Assembly: GCA_965220265.1 (NCBI GenBank)
Contig: CBDCPM010000004.1
Coordinates: 3,534,001-3,598,000 of the forward strand
DNA from: Bin87 sp965220265
GTDB taxonomy: Bacteria > Chloroflexota > Dehalococcoidia > Lucifugimonadales > UBA3495
DNA: 64,000 nucleotides
Direction of reading: 5' to 3'
Positions 35,794 through 44,332 of the stretch are shown here, one piece after another. The position numbers and the translations under genes were made by a program. The first letter of the stretch is position 1; each line of letters begins with the position of its first letter. Below the pieces are notes generated by a model, which saw nothing but the letters and a program-made list of their open reading frames with translations, ran no database searches and had not been told where the DNA came from.

Positions 35794-36118
35794 TCATTAC
35801 ACGTACCGGGTTACATGGTCCGCCGAGGATGAAGAGTTCGTCGGACTGTGCACCGAGTTTCCCTCGCTGAGCTGGCTGGCTCCGACACACGAAGACGCGT
35901 TCTCCGGTATCCGGAAGTTGGTTGCGGAATGCGTGTCGGACATGGAGGCCAACAACGAAACGCCCCCGGAGCCGTTGGCGGATCGCGCCTACAGCGGTCG
36001 GTTCGTAGTTCGAGTACCGCCGGAAACCCACCGAGCCCTGGCCATGAAGGCCGCCGAGGAAGGGGTTAGCCTGAACCGACTGATCAGCGCAAGACTGGCG
36101 GCCGATTTGGAGCGGTGA
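35780..36118 (+). CDS. hicB: HicB-family antitoxin
   Basis: 112 residues (start at 35780, or the ATG two codons later). The N-terminal partial RNase-H-like fold is YTYRVTWSAEDEEFVGLCTEFPSLSWLA followed by EDAFSGIRKLVAECVSDM; the C-terminal ribbon-helix-helix (GRFVVRVPPETHRALAMKAA, SLNRLISARL) binds DNA and probably autoregulates the pair. Translation is coupled to hicA by overlap. Confidence 0.87.
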   Translation: MTMTDHYTYRVTWSAEDEEFVGLCTEFPSLSWLAPTHEDAFSGIRKLVAECVSDMEANNETPPEPLADRAYSGRFVVRVPPETHRALAMKAAEEGVSLNRLISARLAADLER

Positions 36119-36162
36119 AATCGAACCGCTAACCCTGAACACTACATATTATTTACCAGGGT

Positions 36163-36195
36163 GTCCGCTGAGTGTTTTTCAGCGGACTTTCGTTT
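36163..36195 (+). terminator. Rho-independent terminator after hicAB
   Basis: Stem GTCCGCTGA / TCAGCGGAC (36163-36171, 36179-36187) with loop GTGTTTT and a TTTCGTTT tail, 45 bp after the hicB stop. Confidence 0.8.
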
Positions 36196-36491
36196 GCCAA
36201 TCGTCGCAGAACCGTGGAACAGCCCAGCTATTTGGCGGCCCTGTCACCGTCGCTGAACAGCGCTGAACCGATGACAGAAGAGGATTCGTTGCTGGCCGGG
36301 TGAAGGACACCGTCGGCAATCTCGATGGACTGGCCGACCGGGCCCAGCGAGATACGGGAGACCGGCGAGGCGCTGCTGGCCCATTCAGGTCACAGCCGGA
36401 AAGCAGGCAAGCAATTACAGGGAACCAAGCATCGGCGGGATGATGGCGGATCGGGCTCCTGTCGATGTCAACGGTGAGATGGGAAGGGCCG

Positions 36492-36836
36492 TCAGGTTTC
36501 CGTCGCGACGGCTGCGACGGCCTCCACTCGCGAGGGGTGGATATCTATCAGCTGGTCGAAACCGCTGGTCTCGAACACGGCGCGAACACTGCTGGAGAGG
36601 GAGCACAGGGCCAGGCGGCCGCCCTGCTGCTGCGTCTTCCGCACGGCCTGCATGATCACCCGAAGGCCGGCGCTGCTGATGTACGCGAGGCTTTCCATGT
36701 CTATAACCACGGCCTGGCCGGCGGATTCGGTGGCGGACTCCAGATCTTCGTGAAGGGCCCCGGCATTGGAACTGTCCAAGCGATGCTCGTCCAGCACCAA
36801 TACGGTTGCGCCGTCTGAGAGGGCGTCGATTGTCAT
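36492..36836 (-). CDS. STAS-domain anti-sigma-factor antagonist
   Basis: 114 residues from the ATG at 36836 (MTIDALSDGATVLVLDEHRL), with GGAG upstream; the longer frame to 37007 lacks one. The STAS fold ends its second strand at MESLAYISSAGLRVIMQAVR, where the first or second Ser is the phosphorylation site known from SpoIIAA/RsbV-type antagonists. There is no adjacent anti-sigma kinase. A related fragment (VGLRVILRAVRKTQRQ) occurs at 63806-63870. Confidence 0.8.
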   Translation of the reverse strand: MTIDALSDGATVLVLDEHRLDSSNAGALHEDLESATESAGQAVVIDMESLAYISSAGLRVIMQAVRKTQQQGGRLALCSLSSSVRAVFETSGFDQLIDIHPSRVEAVAAVATET

Positions 36837-37366
36837 GATTCCATCTCCGACAGGTGGTAAATGCCCAGATTGGGCAACGGCAGCAGGCGACCGGACGGGT
36901 GGCCCGGTGACGCATGCTGCCGACGTTGACCGATTCTGGTGGCCGGGCGGAGTGATGCGCCAGCCAACGGGCGGCGACTTGTGGCGATTTGCAGCGTCCG
37001 AAGGCATTTTCGCGACGCTGGGGATGTTTTATGCCTTTGGCCAGTAGCAGATCCGCTATGCAGGGCTGGTCACGGACACAGCAACTTCGCCATTTCCCGG
37101 AACTGAACGAGACGGCTATCAGGCAGATCTGCGGGGAAAATTGTCAGCAGGATGTCGATTGCGACACCCCGTGGAAACCGGTACGTGAGGGAGGGCGCCA
37201 GAAATTTCTGCCCTCTTCAGAACCGACAGTCACCGTCGGGTATGCGGAGAGACGCGGGAGCCAACGTTCGCGATGAACTGGGCAAAACTGAAACCGGCGA
37301 CATATACATTGCCGGCATAACCAGTTATAAAATCGATCGACAGCATTCCCATCGCCATACGGAGAG
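36837..37366. other. No gene seen
   Basis: 530 bases between the divergent STAS and ATP-grasp genes. No convincing ORF; it probably holds both promoters. Confidence 0.4.
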
Positions 37367-38401
37367 ATGCAAGTGCCGCAGAAAACCTATGACATCGTCC
37401 TGTCCAGCCCCTTCTCCAACTACGACTTCTTTGCCCACAAGATGCGCGAATTATGCGGCCAGATGGACCTCTCCTTTTTTCTCGCCGACGACGTGTGGGT
37501 GCATGAGTTCCTGGCCAAGCTGCGGGCGGGTGACATTGGCGTGCGAGCCATGCTGGACCTCACCGCCAACCAGACCGACCCCACCGACGTCTATACCCAA
37601 CTGGCATACGAGGTGAAACGGCAGAAGGGCGTGGTGATCGACGACCCCGAGCTGACCGCCTTCGCCGCGCACAAGGGGAACCTGCACAATCTCCTGGTAG
37701 ACAACAACATCCCCGTCCCGGAGACTGTCATCGTGCCGCGCAATGAAATTGAAACGTTCCAGATGACGCGCGAAATCCGGGAGCGGGTCGGAGTGCCTTT
37801 CGTGGTAAAACCGGCCTGGGGCGATTCCGGCGTCGGCGTAATCATGGACGCCTACTCGGAGCGTGACCTGGTAGTCTCGGCAGAGCAGGCCCCCAACTCC
37901 GACGCCTTTCTCATCCAGCAGCAAATGAAGATGAAGCCCCTGGGTGGGCGAATGGGGTGGTTCCGTCTCTATCACATCTGCCGGGAGGTCATCCCCTGCT
38001 GGTGGGACCCGGTCACCCACGAGTATCAGATGGTGTCGCCCACGCAGATAAGGCGGTTTCGCCTGCATCCCTTGCGCCGCATCATGCGCAATATTGCCAG
38101 CGTTTCGCGGATGAAGAAATTCAGCAGCGAAATCTGTCTCCATGAGGACGGCCTATTTTACGTGGTCGACTACGTCAACGCCGACCCGGATATGAACCCG
38201 CGCTCGTTCTACGCCAACGGCGTGCCCGATGAAATCGTGCGCCACATCGTGTGGCTGCTCTTCTACGAGGCAATGCAGGTCGCCAAGCGGAGGCACGGCT
38301 TCTTCGACGACGAACTGGAAGCATCCGAGGCATCCGAAAACTGGCTGGAACGCCGCCGGTTTGAGCAGAGAGTCATGGGCAACGGCGGGACCGCACACTA
38401 G
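37367..38401 (+). CDS. ATP-grasp-fold ligase-like protein
   Basis: 344 residues from the ATG at 37367. Residues about 105-290 have the ATP-grasp layout: AAHKGNLHNLLVDNNIPVPE, the nucleotide-binding strand VPFVVKPAWGDSGVGV, and the metal-binding end ICLHEDGLFYVVDYVNADPD (Glu/Asp and Asn). Members join an acid to an amine through an acyl-phosphate (RimK, D-Ala-D-Ala ligase and relatives). The specific substrate is not evident, and no carrier or peptide gene is adjacent. The C-terminal tail is charged (FFDDELEASEASENWLERRR). Confidence 0.78.
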   Translation: MQVPQKTYDIVLSSPFSNYDFFAHKMRELCGQMDLSFFLADDVWVHEFLAKLRAGDIGVRAMLDLTANQTDPTDVYTQLAYEVKRQKGVVIDDPELTAFAAHKGNLHNLLVDNNIPVPETVIVPRNEIETFQMTREIRERVGVPFVVKPAWGDSGVGVIMDAYSERDLVVSAEQAPNSDAFLIQQQMKMKPLGGRMGWFRLYHICREVIPCWWDPVTHEYQMVSPTQIRRFRLHPLRRIMRNIASVSRMKKFSSEICLHEDGLFYVVDYVNADPDMNPRSFYANGVPDEIVRHIVWLLFYEAMQVAKRRHGFFDDELEASEASENWLERRRFEQRVMGNGGTAH

Positions 38402-38604
38402 CCGATTCGACCAGCGCTCCATAACCGGTCAAACGGTTCGGACATCTCCAGAGCACCCGCGTTCACAAATCGGGAATTGCGGAGAGTGGAGCGGCGTGGC
38501 GTTCTGGTTCCTGCGGCGACGAACATCGCCGCGACGTACCGCCACGCTCCGCTCGCACTAACGGACCGGGTAATCATTGCTCACGACCACGGGAGGCACC
38601 TGAA

Positions 38605-39495
38605 TTGGCAATTGCGGTCATCCTGGTCGGGCTCGTTCTGGTGACACTGCTGGTGATGCTCGCCTACGGAGCGTGGGTGGCCCACGAGATGACTACCGTG
38701 GAGCGGGTGGCGGTATTCGGCCACCCGGCCGAGTTCGGCCTCCATTGGGAGAGCATCGAATTCCCCAGCCGCGGAGATCGAGTCGCGCTGAGCGGCTGGT
38801 ATCTGCCGGCCGGCCAGGATGACCGGTGCATCATCCTGGTGCAGGGTACTGAACACCACCGGAACAGCCCCGACATCATGGCCTTGCAACTGGGCGCCGA
38901 CCTAGTGGCGTGCGAGTTCAGCGCTTTCCTGTTCGACTTCAGGGGGCGGGGAGAATCTGGAGGAGAGCGCAGTTCGGAAGGGGACCGGGAACAGTGGGAC
39001 ACGCTGGGGGCAGTGGACTACGTGGCCGGGCGCGGCATCCCGCTGGAACGCATTGGGATACTGGGGTTCTCACTGGGCGCCGGCGTGTCCATCTTGGTGG
39101 CGGCGCAGGAGCCGCGCATTCCGGCCGTGGTCAGCGACAGGGGGTTCAGCGACTACCTGATGGACTTGAGCCACTTATATGTTGGGCCGGTGCGACTTCC
39201 CGCGTGGTACGGCGTCTTTGTGGTGCTGGCCGGACGCCTGTTTTTCAAATCCGACCTCAGTCGAGTGCGTCCCATCCAGGTGGTCGACCAGGTGGAATCG
39301 CCCATCTACTTCATCCACGGGGAAAATGACCCGATCGTCTCAGCAGCGGAGAGCAGTGAACTGCACGAGGCCAGGGACAACCGAGAAGACCGGTTGTGGA
39401 TGGTACGCAATGCCGAACACGTCAACGTGTACCGCAAACATCCTGAAGAGTACATCGCGCGGATTGCGTCATTCTTTGAACGTCACATGGTATAG
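38605..39495 (+). CDS. Membrane-anchored alpha/beta hydrolase
   Basis: 296 residues starting at a TTG (38605). A single N-terminal membrane helix (AVILVGLVLVTLLVMLAYG) is followed by an alpha/beta-hydrolase domain: FDFRGRGESGG, nucleophile elbow GILGFSLGAGVS, Asp in FIHGENDPIV, His in VRNAEHVNVY. This is the catalytic triad of the BAAT/Hydrolase_4 or dipeptidyl-peptidase-like type. The active site probably faces the outside; substrate unknown. Confidence 0.82.
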   Translation: MAIAVILVGLVLVTLLVMLAYGAWVAHEMTTVERVAVFGHPAEFGLHWESIEFPSRGDRVALSGWYLPAGQDDRCIILVQGTEHHRNSPDIMALQLGADLVACEFSAFLFDFRGRGESGGERSSEGDREQWDTLGAVDYVAGRGIPLERIGILGFSLGAGVSILVAAQEPRIPAVVSDRGFSDYLMDLSHLYVGPVRLPAWYGVFVVLAGRLFFKSDLSRVRPIQVVDQVESPIYFIHGENDPIVSAAESSELHEARDNREDRLWMVRNAEHVNVYRKHPEEYIARIASFFERHMV

Positions 39496-39665
39496 GCGGC
39501 GCGCATCGGTCGCCGGTAGCGATCGGACCCTGCTTGCGTTGGCGGCAAGATCGCAACCTGCCCCGTTGAAGGAAACAGCGCATGATCAGGTCGGAAATCA
39601 ACTAGTACCGCGTCCAGTTGTTTTTGACAAATATAAGAATTGATATAATTGAGGCATTCTTTCAT

Positions 39666-40560
39666 AACCGTTGGTGCTAGTTAATATCAGAGGACGAATT
39701 GGGCAATGGAGCGATGGATGCGTCCGTTTTCGTCCGGTTCCAGTCCATGCCACTGCACCAGTAGGTTGAAGGCGGCCATCAGGTAACTCAGATGCGCCTC
39801 AAATCCTCGCCAGGTGTTATGACGCATCTCCTTGCTGCCCCACACCGTGGTCATCATGGAGAAGGTGGTTTCCACGATCATCCGCACGTTCCATTGGCCG
39901 CGACGACACAGTTTCACGTTGTCTGGGTCGCCTTTGGCGCGGTGAAAGCCGGTGTCAGTCAGTATGATCATCTGGCCGTCGTAGCAGGCCAACAAGGGTA
40001 AGAACCGCTGGTCGTGGACGTTGGCAGTGGCGCAGTCCCAATCCACAATCAGCCCCAATTTGTTGAGCACGACGCAGAGTTTGCCGCCCCGGACCCAGCG
40101 CTGATTGGACTTGCCTCGCTGGCCCACCTGATGGAGCTGACGCCCCGCCCTTACCGGATGGCCCAGTTCGACGCCATAGCTGTCGGCCACGCCCAGGATG
40201 GTGGGCTGAGCCAGGAAATAGCCGGTCCAGCAGGCTTTGGCTTCCAGGTGGCGGAAGAGGCGGGTGCGCTGGGGGAGTTTGGGAAAGAGATCTCCATAGT
40301 TGTGCCTGAGCCAGTCGTAAAAGGCGCGGCGGCTGACGCCCTTGACGGCGTAGAGCACTCCGATGGTGACCACTTCGCCCCGGGAGAGCACGGCTTGGGG
40401 ATGCTGGGGCAATCGGGGCAAAGCGTCGTCTATCTGGCAGTAGAGTTCGGTGATAAAATCGGCGATGTTCACAGGGTTCCTCCGCTGTAGAGCGGATCAA
40501 CTTACAGCATAAGGAACCCGGTGGCATCTTCAATATCATCTCAAACTAGCACCAACGGTT
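39666..40560 (-). mobile_element. IS982-family element (895 bp)
   Basis: Perfect 17-bp inverted repeats AACCGTTGGTGCTAGTT / AACTAGCACCAACGGTT. Flanking CAT at 39663-39665 and 40561-40563 is consistent with a short target duplication. It is inserted in the leader of the IS630. Confidence 0.88.
39687..40472 (-). CDS. IS982-family transposase (intact)
   Basis: 261 residues starting MNIADFITELYCQIDDALPR, which matches the usual N-terminus of this family ('F...IDDF'). The catalytic DDE is in GVADSYGVELGHP, ILTDTGFHRAKGDP and MIVETTFSMMTTVW. The frame is complete to the stop, so the element may be active. Confidence 0.82.
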   Translation of the reverse strand: MNIADFITELYCQIDDALPRLPQHPQAVLSRGEVVTIGVLYAVKGVSRRAFYDWLRHNYGDLFPKLPQRTRLFRHLEAKACWTGYFLAQPTILGVADSYGVELGHPVRAGRQLHQVGQRGKSNQRWVRGGKLCVVLNKLGLIVDWDCATANVHDQRFLPLLACYDGQMIILTDTGFHRAKGDPDNVKLCRRGQWNVRMIVETTFSMMTTVWGSKEMRHNTWRGFEAHLSYLMAAFNLLVQWHGLEPDENGRIHRSIAQFVL

Positions 40561-41007
40561 CATAGCGGAGTGTGTGGGGAATGCCTGCCAAGTTATATCG
40601 AGTGAACTTGACCCAGGATGAGCGGGAACATTTGTGGGGTGTCACCCGGCGCGGCAAGTCCTCGGGGCGTAAAGTGAAGCGGGCTTTGATTTTGTGTAAA
40701 GCCGCTGAAGGCCTTACCGACCAGCAGGTGGCGGAAGCCTTGATGGTCGGCCCCTCCACGGTCGGCCGGGTGCGGCAGCGCTGCGTAGCAGGCGGGTTGG
40801 AACGCGCCCTCAATGATCTGCCGCGGCCGGGACAACGGCGTAAACTTGATGGCAAGCAGGAAGCCCACCTGGTGGCCGTGGCCTGCAGCGCGGCCCCGGA
40901 AGGGCACACTCGCTGGACGTTGCGATTGCTTGTCGACCAAGTGGTGAAGCTGGAGTTGACCGGCTCCAGCTCCCGGGAGACGGTCAGGCAGGTGTTGAAA
41001 AAACGAA

Positions 41008-41043
41008 CTCAAGCCGTGGCGGAAGCTCAAGCCGTGGCGGAAG
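41008..41043. repeat. 18-bp tandem duplication in IS630 transposase
   Basis: CTCAAGCCGTGGCGGAAG twice in a row. In-frame, so it repeats LKPWRK without shifting the frame. Confidence 0.9.
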
Positions 41044-41151
41044 AAGGAGTGGTGCATCCCCAAGGTGAGCGCCGAGTTCGTAGCCCGCATGGAGGACGTG
41101 CTGGACCGCTATGCGGAACCCGATGACCCCAAGCGGCCCGTAGTCTGTTTC

Positions 41152-41179
41152 GATGAGACTTCCAAGATGAGACTTCCAA
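41152..41179. repeat. 14-bp tandem duplication in IS630 transposase
   Basis: GATGAGACTTCCAA twice in a row, directly after the first catalytic Asp; shifts the frame. Confidence 0.9.
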
Positions 41180-41434
41180 GCAGTTGGTGTCGGAGAAACG
41201 GTCTCCTATCCCGGCCAAGGCGGGACGGCGGGAGCGGTTTGATTACGAGTACCAGCGCAACGGGACCCGGAACTTATTCATGACTTGTGCGCCATTGGCG
41301 GGCTGGAGGCACGTGGCAGTGACCGGGCGTCGCACCATGACCGACTTCGCCCATCAGATGCGCTGGCTGGCGGATGCCGCTTACCCGGAAGCGGAGAAGA
41401 TCCGGGTAGTGCTGGACAACCTGAACACTCATAG

Positions 41435-41460
41435 ACCCGCCTCCCTGACCCGCCTCCCTG
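41435..41460. repeat. 13-bp tandem duplication in IS630 transposase
   Basis: ACCCGCCTCCCTG twice in a row after LDNLNTHR; shifts the frame. With one copy the protein reads HRPASLYEAFEP. Confidence 0.9.
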
Positions 41461-41547
41461 TACGAGGCCTTCGAGCCCAAGGAGGCCAGACGGGTGATCC
41501 AACGGCTGGAGTTTCACTATACTCCCCAGCATGGGAGCTGGCTCAAT

Positions 41548-41570
41548 CCTGTCCTGAGCTTGCCGAAGGG
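41548..41570. repeat. 23-bp short palindromic repeat inserted in the IS630 transposase
   Basis: CCTGTCCTGAGCTTGCCGAA plus GGG lies between GSWLN and MAEIEFS. It belongs to the widespread 'GACAGGCTCAG / CTGAGC..GTCGAAGG' small repeat, recognisable by the peptide PVLSLPKG or, on the other strand, FGKLRTGLS. Confidence 0.75.
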
Positions 41571-42059
41571 ATGGCGGAGATCGAGTTCAGCGTCTTCAGC
41601 AACCAATGTTTGAATCGCCACATTGAAGATGAGGCTGCCCTCAAACGCGAGATTGCCGCCTTGGAGACCGAGCGGAATCAGGCTGCGGCAACCATCGACT
41701 GGAGATTCTCCACCACCAATGCCCGGCATAAGCTTCGCCGTATCTATCCTTCGGTTTCACACTGACGCGGTATTAGTTGGCTACTGGAGTAGCCCGGAGG
41801 TTCGGCCAATATGCGGGTGGGCGCGTCGTTCACCAGTGGGTGAGCCGGGCGGCAACGCTGTATTGCACCAGCGTCAAGTCGGGACCTCCCGCGTAGCCGC
41901 ATTCGTAGACTGTCATCAGGACAAGGCGGATAGCCTTACTTGGCAATCTCATTGAGGCATGGATCACCGTAAACAACCGCCATTGCTACGCCAACGACGT
42001 TTCCGCGCTTTGCTGGCAATGACAAACTGGGTACGCGTGAGGAGCGGGAAGCAGCCCCG

Positions 42060-42959
42060 TCAGTATTTCCGCAGGCGAGGCGGAGCGGCTCCCAGCAATT
42101 CCCGCCTAACCACCTGCCAAACCCGATCCAATTCCGATTGGACCGCCGCGCAATCCCCTCCGATCACCTTCACGCCCAACCCGTTGCCGTCAGGCAGGAT
42201 GGATATTCCGGCTTGAGTCGTTGCGCAGTCGGTTAGAATGGCGCGCAGCAACTCCAGGATGCGGCGCGCGTCGGTGGCGTTGCAGAGTATCAGCATGGAG
42301 CCCAGCGTCCGCCCGTCGTGCTCGCTGGGATCGTTGTTCGTAACCGGCCCAAGCAACCCAACGCCGATTGGGTCCGATTCCCCAGGCACGAGGTCGAACG
42401 CTTCTCGATAAACCGGACGCCCGCTGTCACGATAGACGGCGAGACGATTGCTCAACCTGCGATACCGGAAGGATTCCCCCATGGCAACCCGACCGGGCGT
42501 GACCACATCCCACCAGAGCAGTGCGCCTCCCGGCTCCACGGTGATGGCGATGTCTTGGCGCAGGTCGGCGTTACGGAATGGGATCAACGGGTCGGGCAAG
42601 TACTCCAGGTAGCCGCCGGCGGTCACGTTGAGCTCAACGCGCTGCTCGGCAGACGATTGATCCATCGTGAAAATCTTGGTCGCGCTCTGCGTGGTTATGT
42701 GGGCTTTGGCCCCGCAACCGACTTCCACCCTAACCTCCTGGCAGTCGCCAGCCAACAAACCGCCGGTGGGGTTGGCCAGAAAAACGTAGGACATGTCCGG
42801 CATGGATTCGTCGGGATAGAGCGCCTGCTGAACGATCAGGGGCGGCCTGGTACGAGAACGGGTGAGGCGGGTACGTCCCGCCCGTCGCTCCAGGACCAGT
42901 TCCGCCAGCCCATGCCCCGTTGAACGCCGGGTTTCAGCAGGCGGTTGCAGGGTAGCCAA
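42060..42959 (-). CDS. ureD: Urease accessory protein UreD/UreH
   Basis: 299 residues, the last gene of the urea operon. UreD scaffolds the UreDFG complex that delivers Ni to the urease apoenzyme. Recognised by ANPTGGLLAGDCQEVRVEVG, HITTQSATKIFTMD, GGYLEYLPDPLIPFRNADLR and GALLWWDVVTPGRVAMGE, all family hallmarks, and by normal length. The annotated start overlaps ureG by 26 bp. Confidence 0.94.
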   Translation of the reverse strand: MATLQPPAETRRSTGHGLAELVLERRAGRTRLTRSRTRPPLIVQQALYPDESMPDMSYVFLANPTGGLLAGDCQEVRVEVGCGAKAHITTQSATKIFTMDQSSAEQRVELNVTAGGYLEYLPDPLIPFRNADLRQDIAITVEPGGALLWWDVVTPGRVAMGESFRYRRLSNRLAVYRDSGRPVYREAFDLVPGESDPIGVGLLGPVTNNDPSEHDGRTLGSMLILCNATDARRILELLRAILTDCATTQAGISILPDGNGLGVKVIGGDCAAVQSELDRVWQVVRRELLGAAPPRLRKY

Positions 42960-43560
42960 TTGCGTCTAGAATGTGGTCCAGCACCGTGTTCAATCCCTCG
43001 CCGGTGCGGCAGTTGGTGAACGCGTAAGGACGCTCGCCCCGAACCACGTTGAGGTCCCGGCGCATCACGCCCAGGTCCGCGCCGACGTATGGGGCCAGGT
43101 CGGTCTTGTTCACCACCAGCAGGTCAGTTTGGGTGATGCCCTGGCCGCGCTTGCGGGGGATCTTGTCGCCGGCCGCCACGTCGATGACGTAGATCTGGTA
43201 GTCCGCCAGGGCGGGGCTGAAGGTCAGGGTCAGGTTGTCGCCGCCGCTCTCGATGAGGACGATGTCGGAGTCGGGGTAGGCCTCGGTCAGTTCCTCCGCG
43301 GCCAGCAGGTTGAGGCTGGGGTCTTCCCGGACCGCCGTGTGGGGGCAGGCTCCGGTGGCCACGCCGCGGATGCGGTCGGTGTCGAACACTCCCTCGAGGG
43401 TGCGCTTGACGTGTTCGGCGTCTTCCCTGGTGAAGATGTCGTTGGTGATCACCACCGGATGCCGGTCTCGCTGCATCAGCATCGGCACCAACCTTTCCAC
43501 CAGCGTGGTTTTGCCGGATCCTACCGGGCCGCCGACGCCTATTCGGGGAACTCTATTCAT
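42934..43560 (-). CDS. ureG: Urease accessory GTPase UreG
   Basis: 208 residues. SIMIBI-class GTPase that provides the GTP-dependent step of Ni insertion. P-loop GVGGPVGSGKTTLVE; the Ni-binding Cys-Pro-His motif in GVATGACPHTAVRED; GTP-specificity NKTD in LLVVNKTDLAPYVG. Between ureF (46 bp upstream) and ureD (overlapping). Confidence 0.96.
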   Translation of the reverse strand: MNRVPRIGVGGPVGSGKTTLVERLVPMLMQRDRHPVVITNDIFTREDAEHVKRTLEGVFDTDRIRGVATGACPHTAVREDPSLNLLAAEELTEAYPDSDIVLIESGGDNLTLTFSPALADYQIYVIDVAAGDKIPRKRGQGITQTDLLVVNKTDLAPYVGADLGVMRRDLNVVRGERPYAFTNCRTGEGLNTVLDHILDAIGYPATAC

Positions 43561-43606
43561 CGTTCTGCTCCTGTTTTAATGCCAGCCAGCGACAACCGGT
43601 TTGGCA

Positions 43607-44320
43607 TCAGCTGGCGAACATGCGCACGTCGTCGTGCTCGTGCAACATTGACGCAATGTCGGCCTGCGGCGTAAAGGATGTCATCTCCCGCCAGTCGCGG
43701 ACTCGCAGGTCGTGAGCGGACCCGGCCACTGGCCCCTGCAAGGAATGCAGAATGCGCTGGGCCTCCGAGTGCGTGATCGGCAGGAGCCGCTGCGCCGCGC
43801 CCAGCACACCCACGGCAAAGCTGTGGCAGAACATCAGCAGGGCGGTTTCTGCCTCGACTCCTGCGGCGTAGGACGCCACACTCAGCGCGACGGCTCCCGT
43901 GCCCGGTGTGTCGCGGTTCATCACCAATTGCCGAAATTCGCCATGAACTGAGAAGCCAACCCTTCCGCAGAGCAACGGGGCCGTTTCGTCCAAGATGCGC
44001 CGGCCGGTGTGGCAGGACGCCTGCCGCAGTTCCTCTGGCAATTTCATCGCGTGCAGACGCCAGTCAATGTCGGTAAGCGTTGCCAGGTCCTCGTCATGTG
44101 CGGCGAGGTGCCCGTTGAGCAAGGCGACGCCATCGCACGGGAGGATCGAAAAATGCAGCAGGTTATGCAGGTATGCGCCCAGATCGTCCGCGTTTGTGAC
44201 CCCACCCCGCGTCACCATCCCTTCCAGACCCTGAGAGTGGGCGTATGCCCCCGACGGAAAGAAAGAGTCGGCAAGCTGCAGGGCGGCGAGAAAGCTCGCG
44301 CTGCCGTCGTCTCCCGTCAT
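43607..44320 (-). CDS. ureF: Urease accessory protein UreF
   Basis: 237 residues. UreF bridges UreD and UreG and gates GTP hydrolysis. Hallmarks: LQLADSFFPSGAYAHSQGLE near the start and the helical C-terminus with LLPITHSEAQRILHSL. It starts 12 bp after the ureC stop, so translation is probably coupled. Confidence 0.93.
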   Translation of the reverse strand: MTGDDGSASFLAALQLADSFFPSGAYAHSQGLEGMVTRGGVTNADDLGAYLHNLLHFSILPCDGVALLNGHLAAHDEDLATLTDIDWRLHAMKLPEELRQASCHTGRRILDETAPLLCGRVGFSVHGEFRQLVMNRDTPGTGAVALSVASYAAGVEAETALLMFCHSFAVGVLGAAQRLLPITHSEAQRILHSLQGPVAGSAHDLRVRDWREMTSFTPQADIASMLHEHDDVRMFAS

Positions 44321-44332
44321 CGTCCGCGTCCT

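Larger units (their letters stand above)
40581..41765 (+). pseudogene. IS630-family transposase, broken by four short insertions
   Basis: The N-terminal HTH (YRVNLTQDEREHLWGVTRRG, GLTDQQVAEALMVGPSTVGR) starts at the ATG at 40581. Catalytic parts are PVVCFDETSK (first Asp), VVLDNLNTH (second Asp) and, after disruption, 'HGSWLN...AEIEFS' (Glu). Lesions: an extra A in a six-A run near 41001; an 18-bp tandem duplication (41008-41043); a 14-bp one (41152-41179); a 13-bp one (41435-41460); and a 23-bp repeat insertion (41548-41570). Mentally collapsing them gives a continuous transposase. Confidence 0.87.
39599..41779 (+). mobile_element. IS630-family element, decayed, with nested IS982
   Basis: Termini CAACTAGTACCGCGTCCAGT (left) and, in reverse complement, CAACTAATACCGCGTCAGT (right). 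The leader (39599-39665) is separated from the transposase by an IS982 insertion at 39666-40560. A possible promoter is in the leader (TTGACA 39624-39629, TATAAT 39644-39649), but the 14-base spacer is short. Confidence 0.75.

Noticed and set aside
39624..39649. TTGACA...TATAAT promoter in the IS630 leader
   Set aside because: Good hexamers but a 14-base spacer; mentioned in the element entry and not called as a feature.
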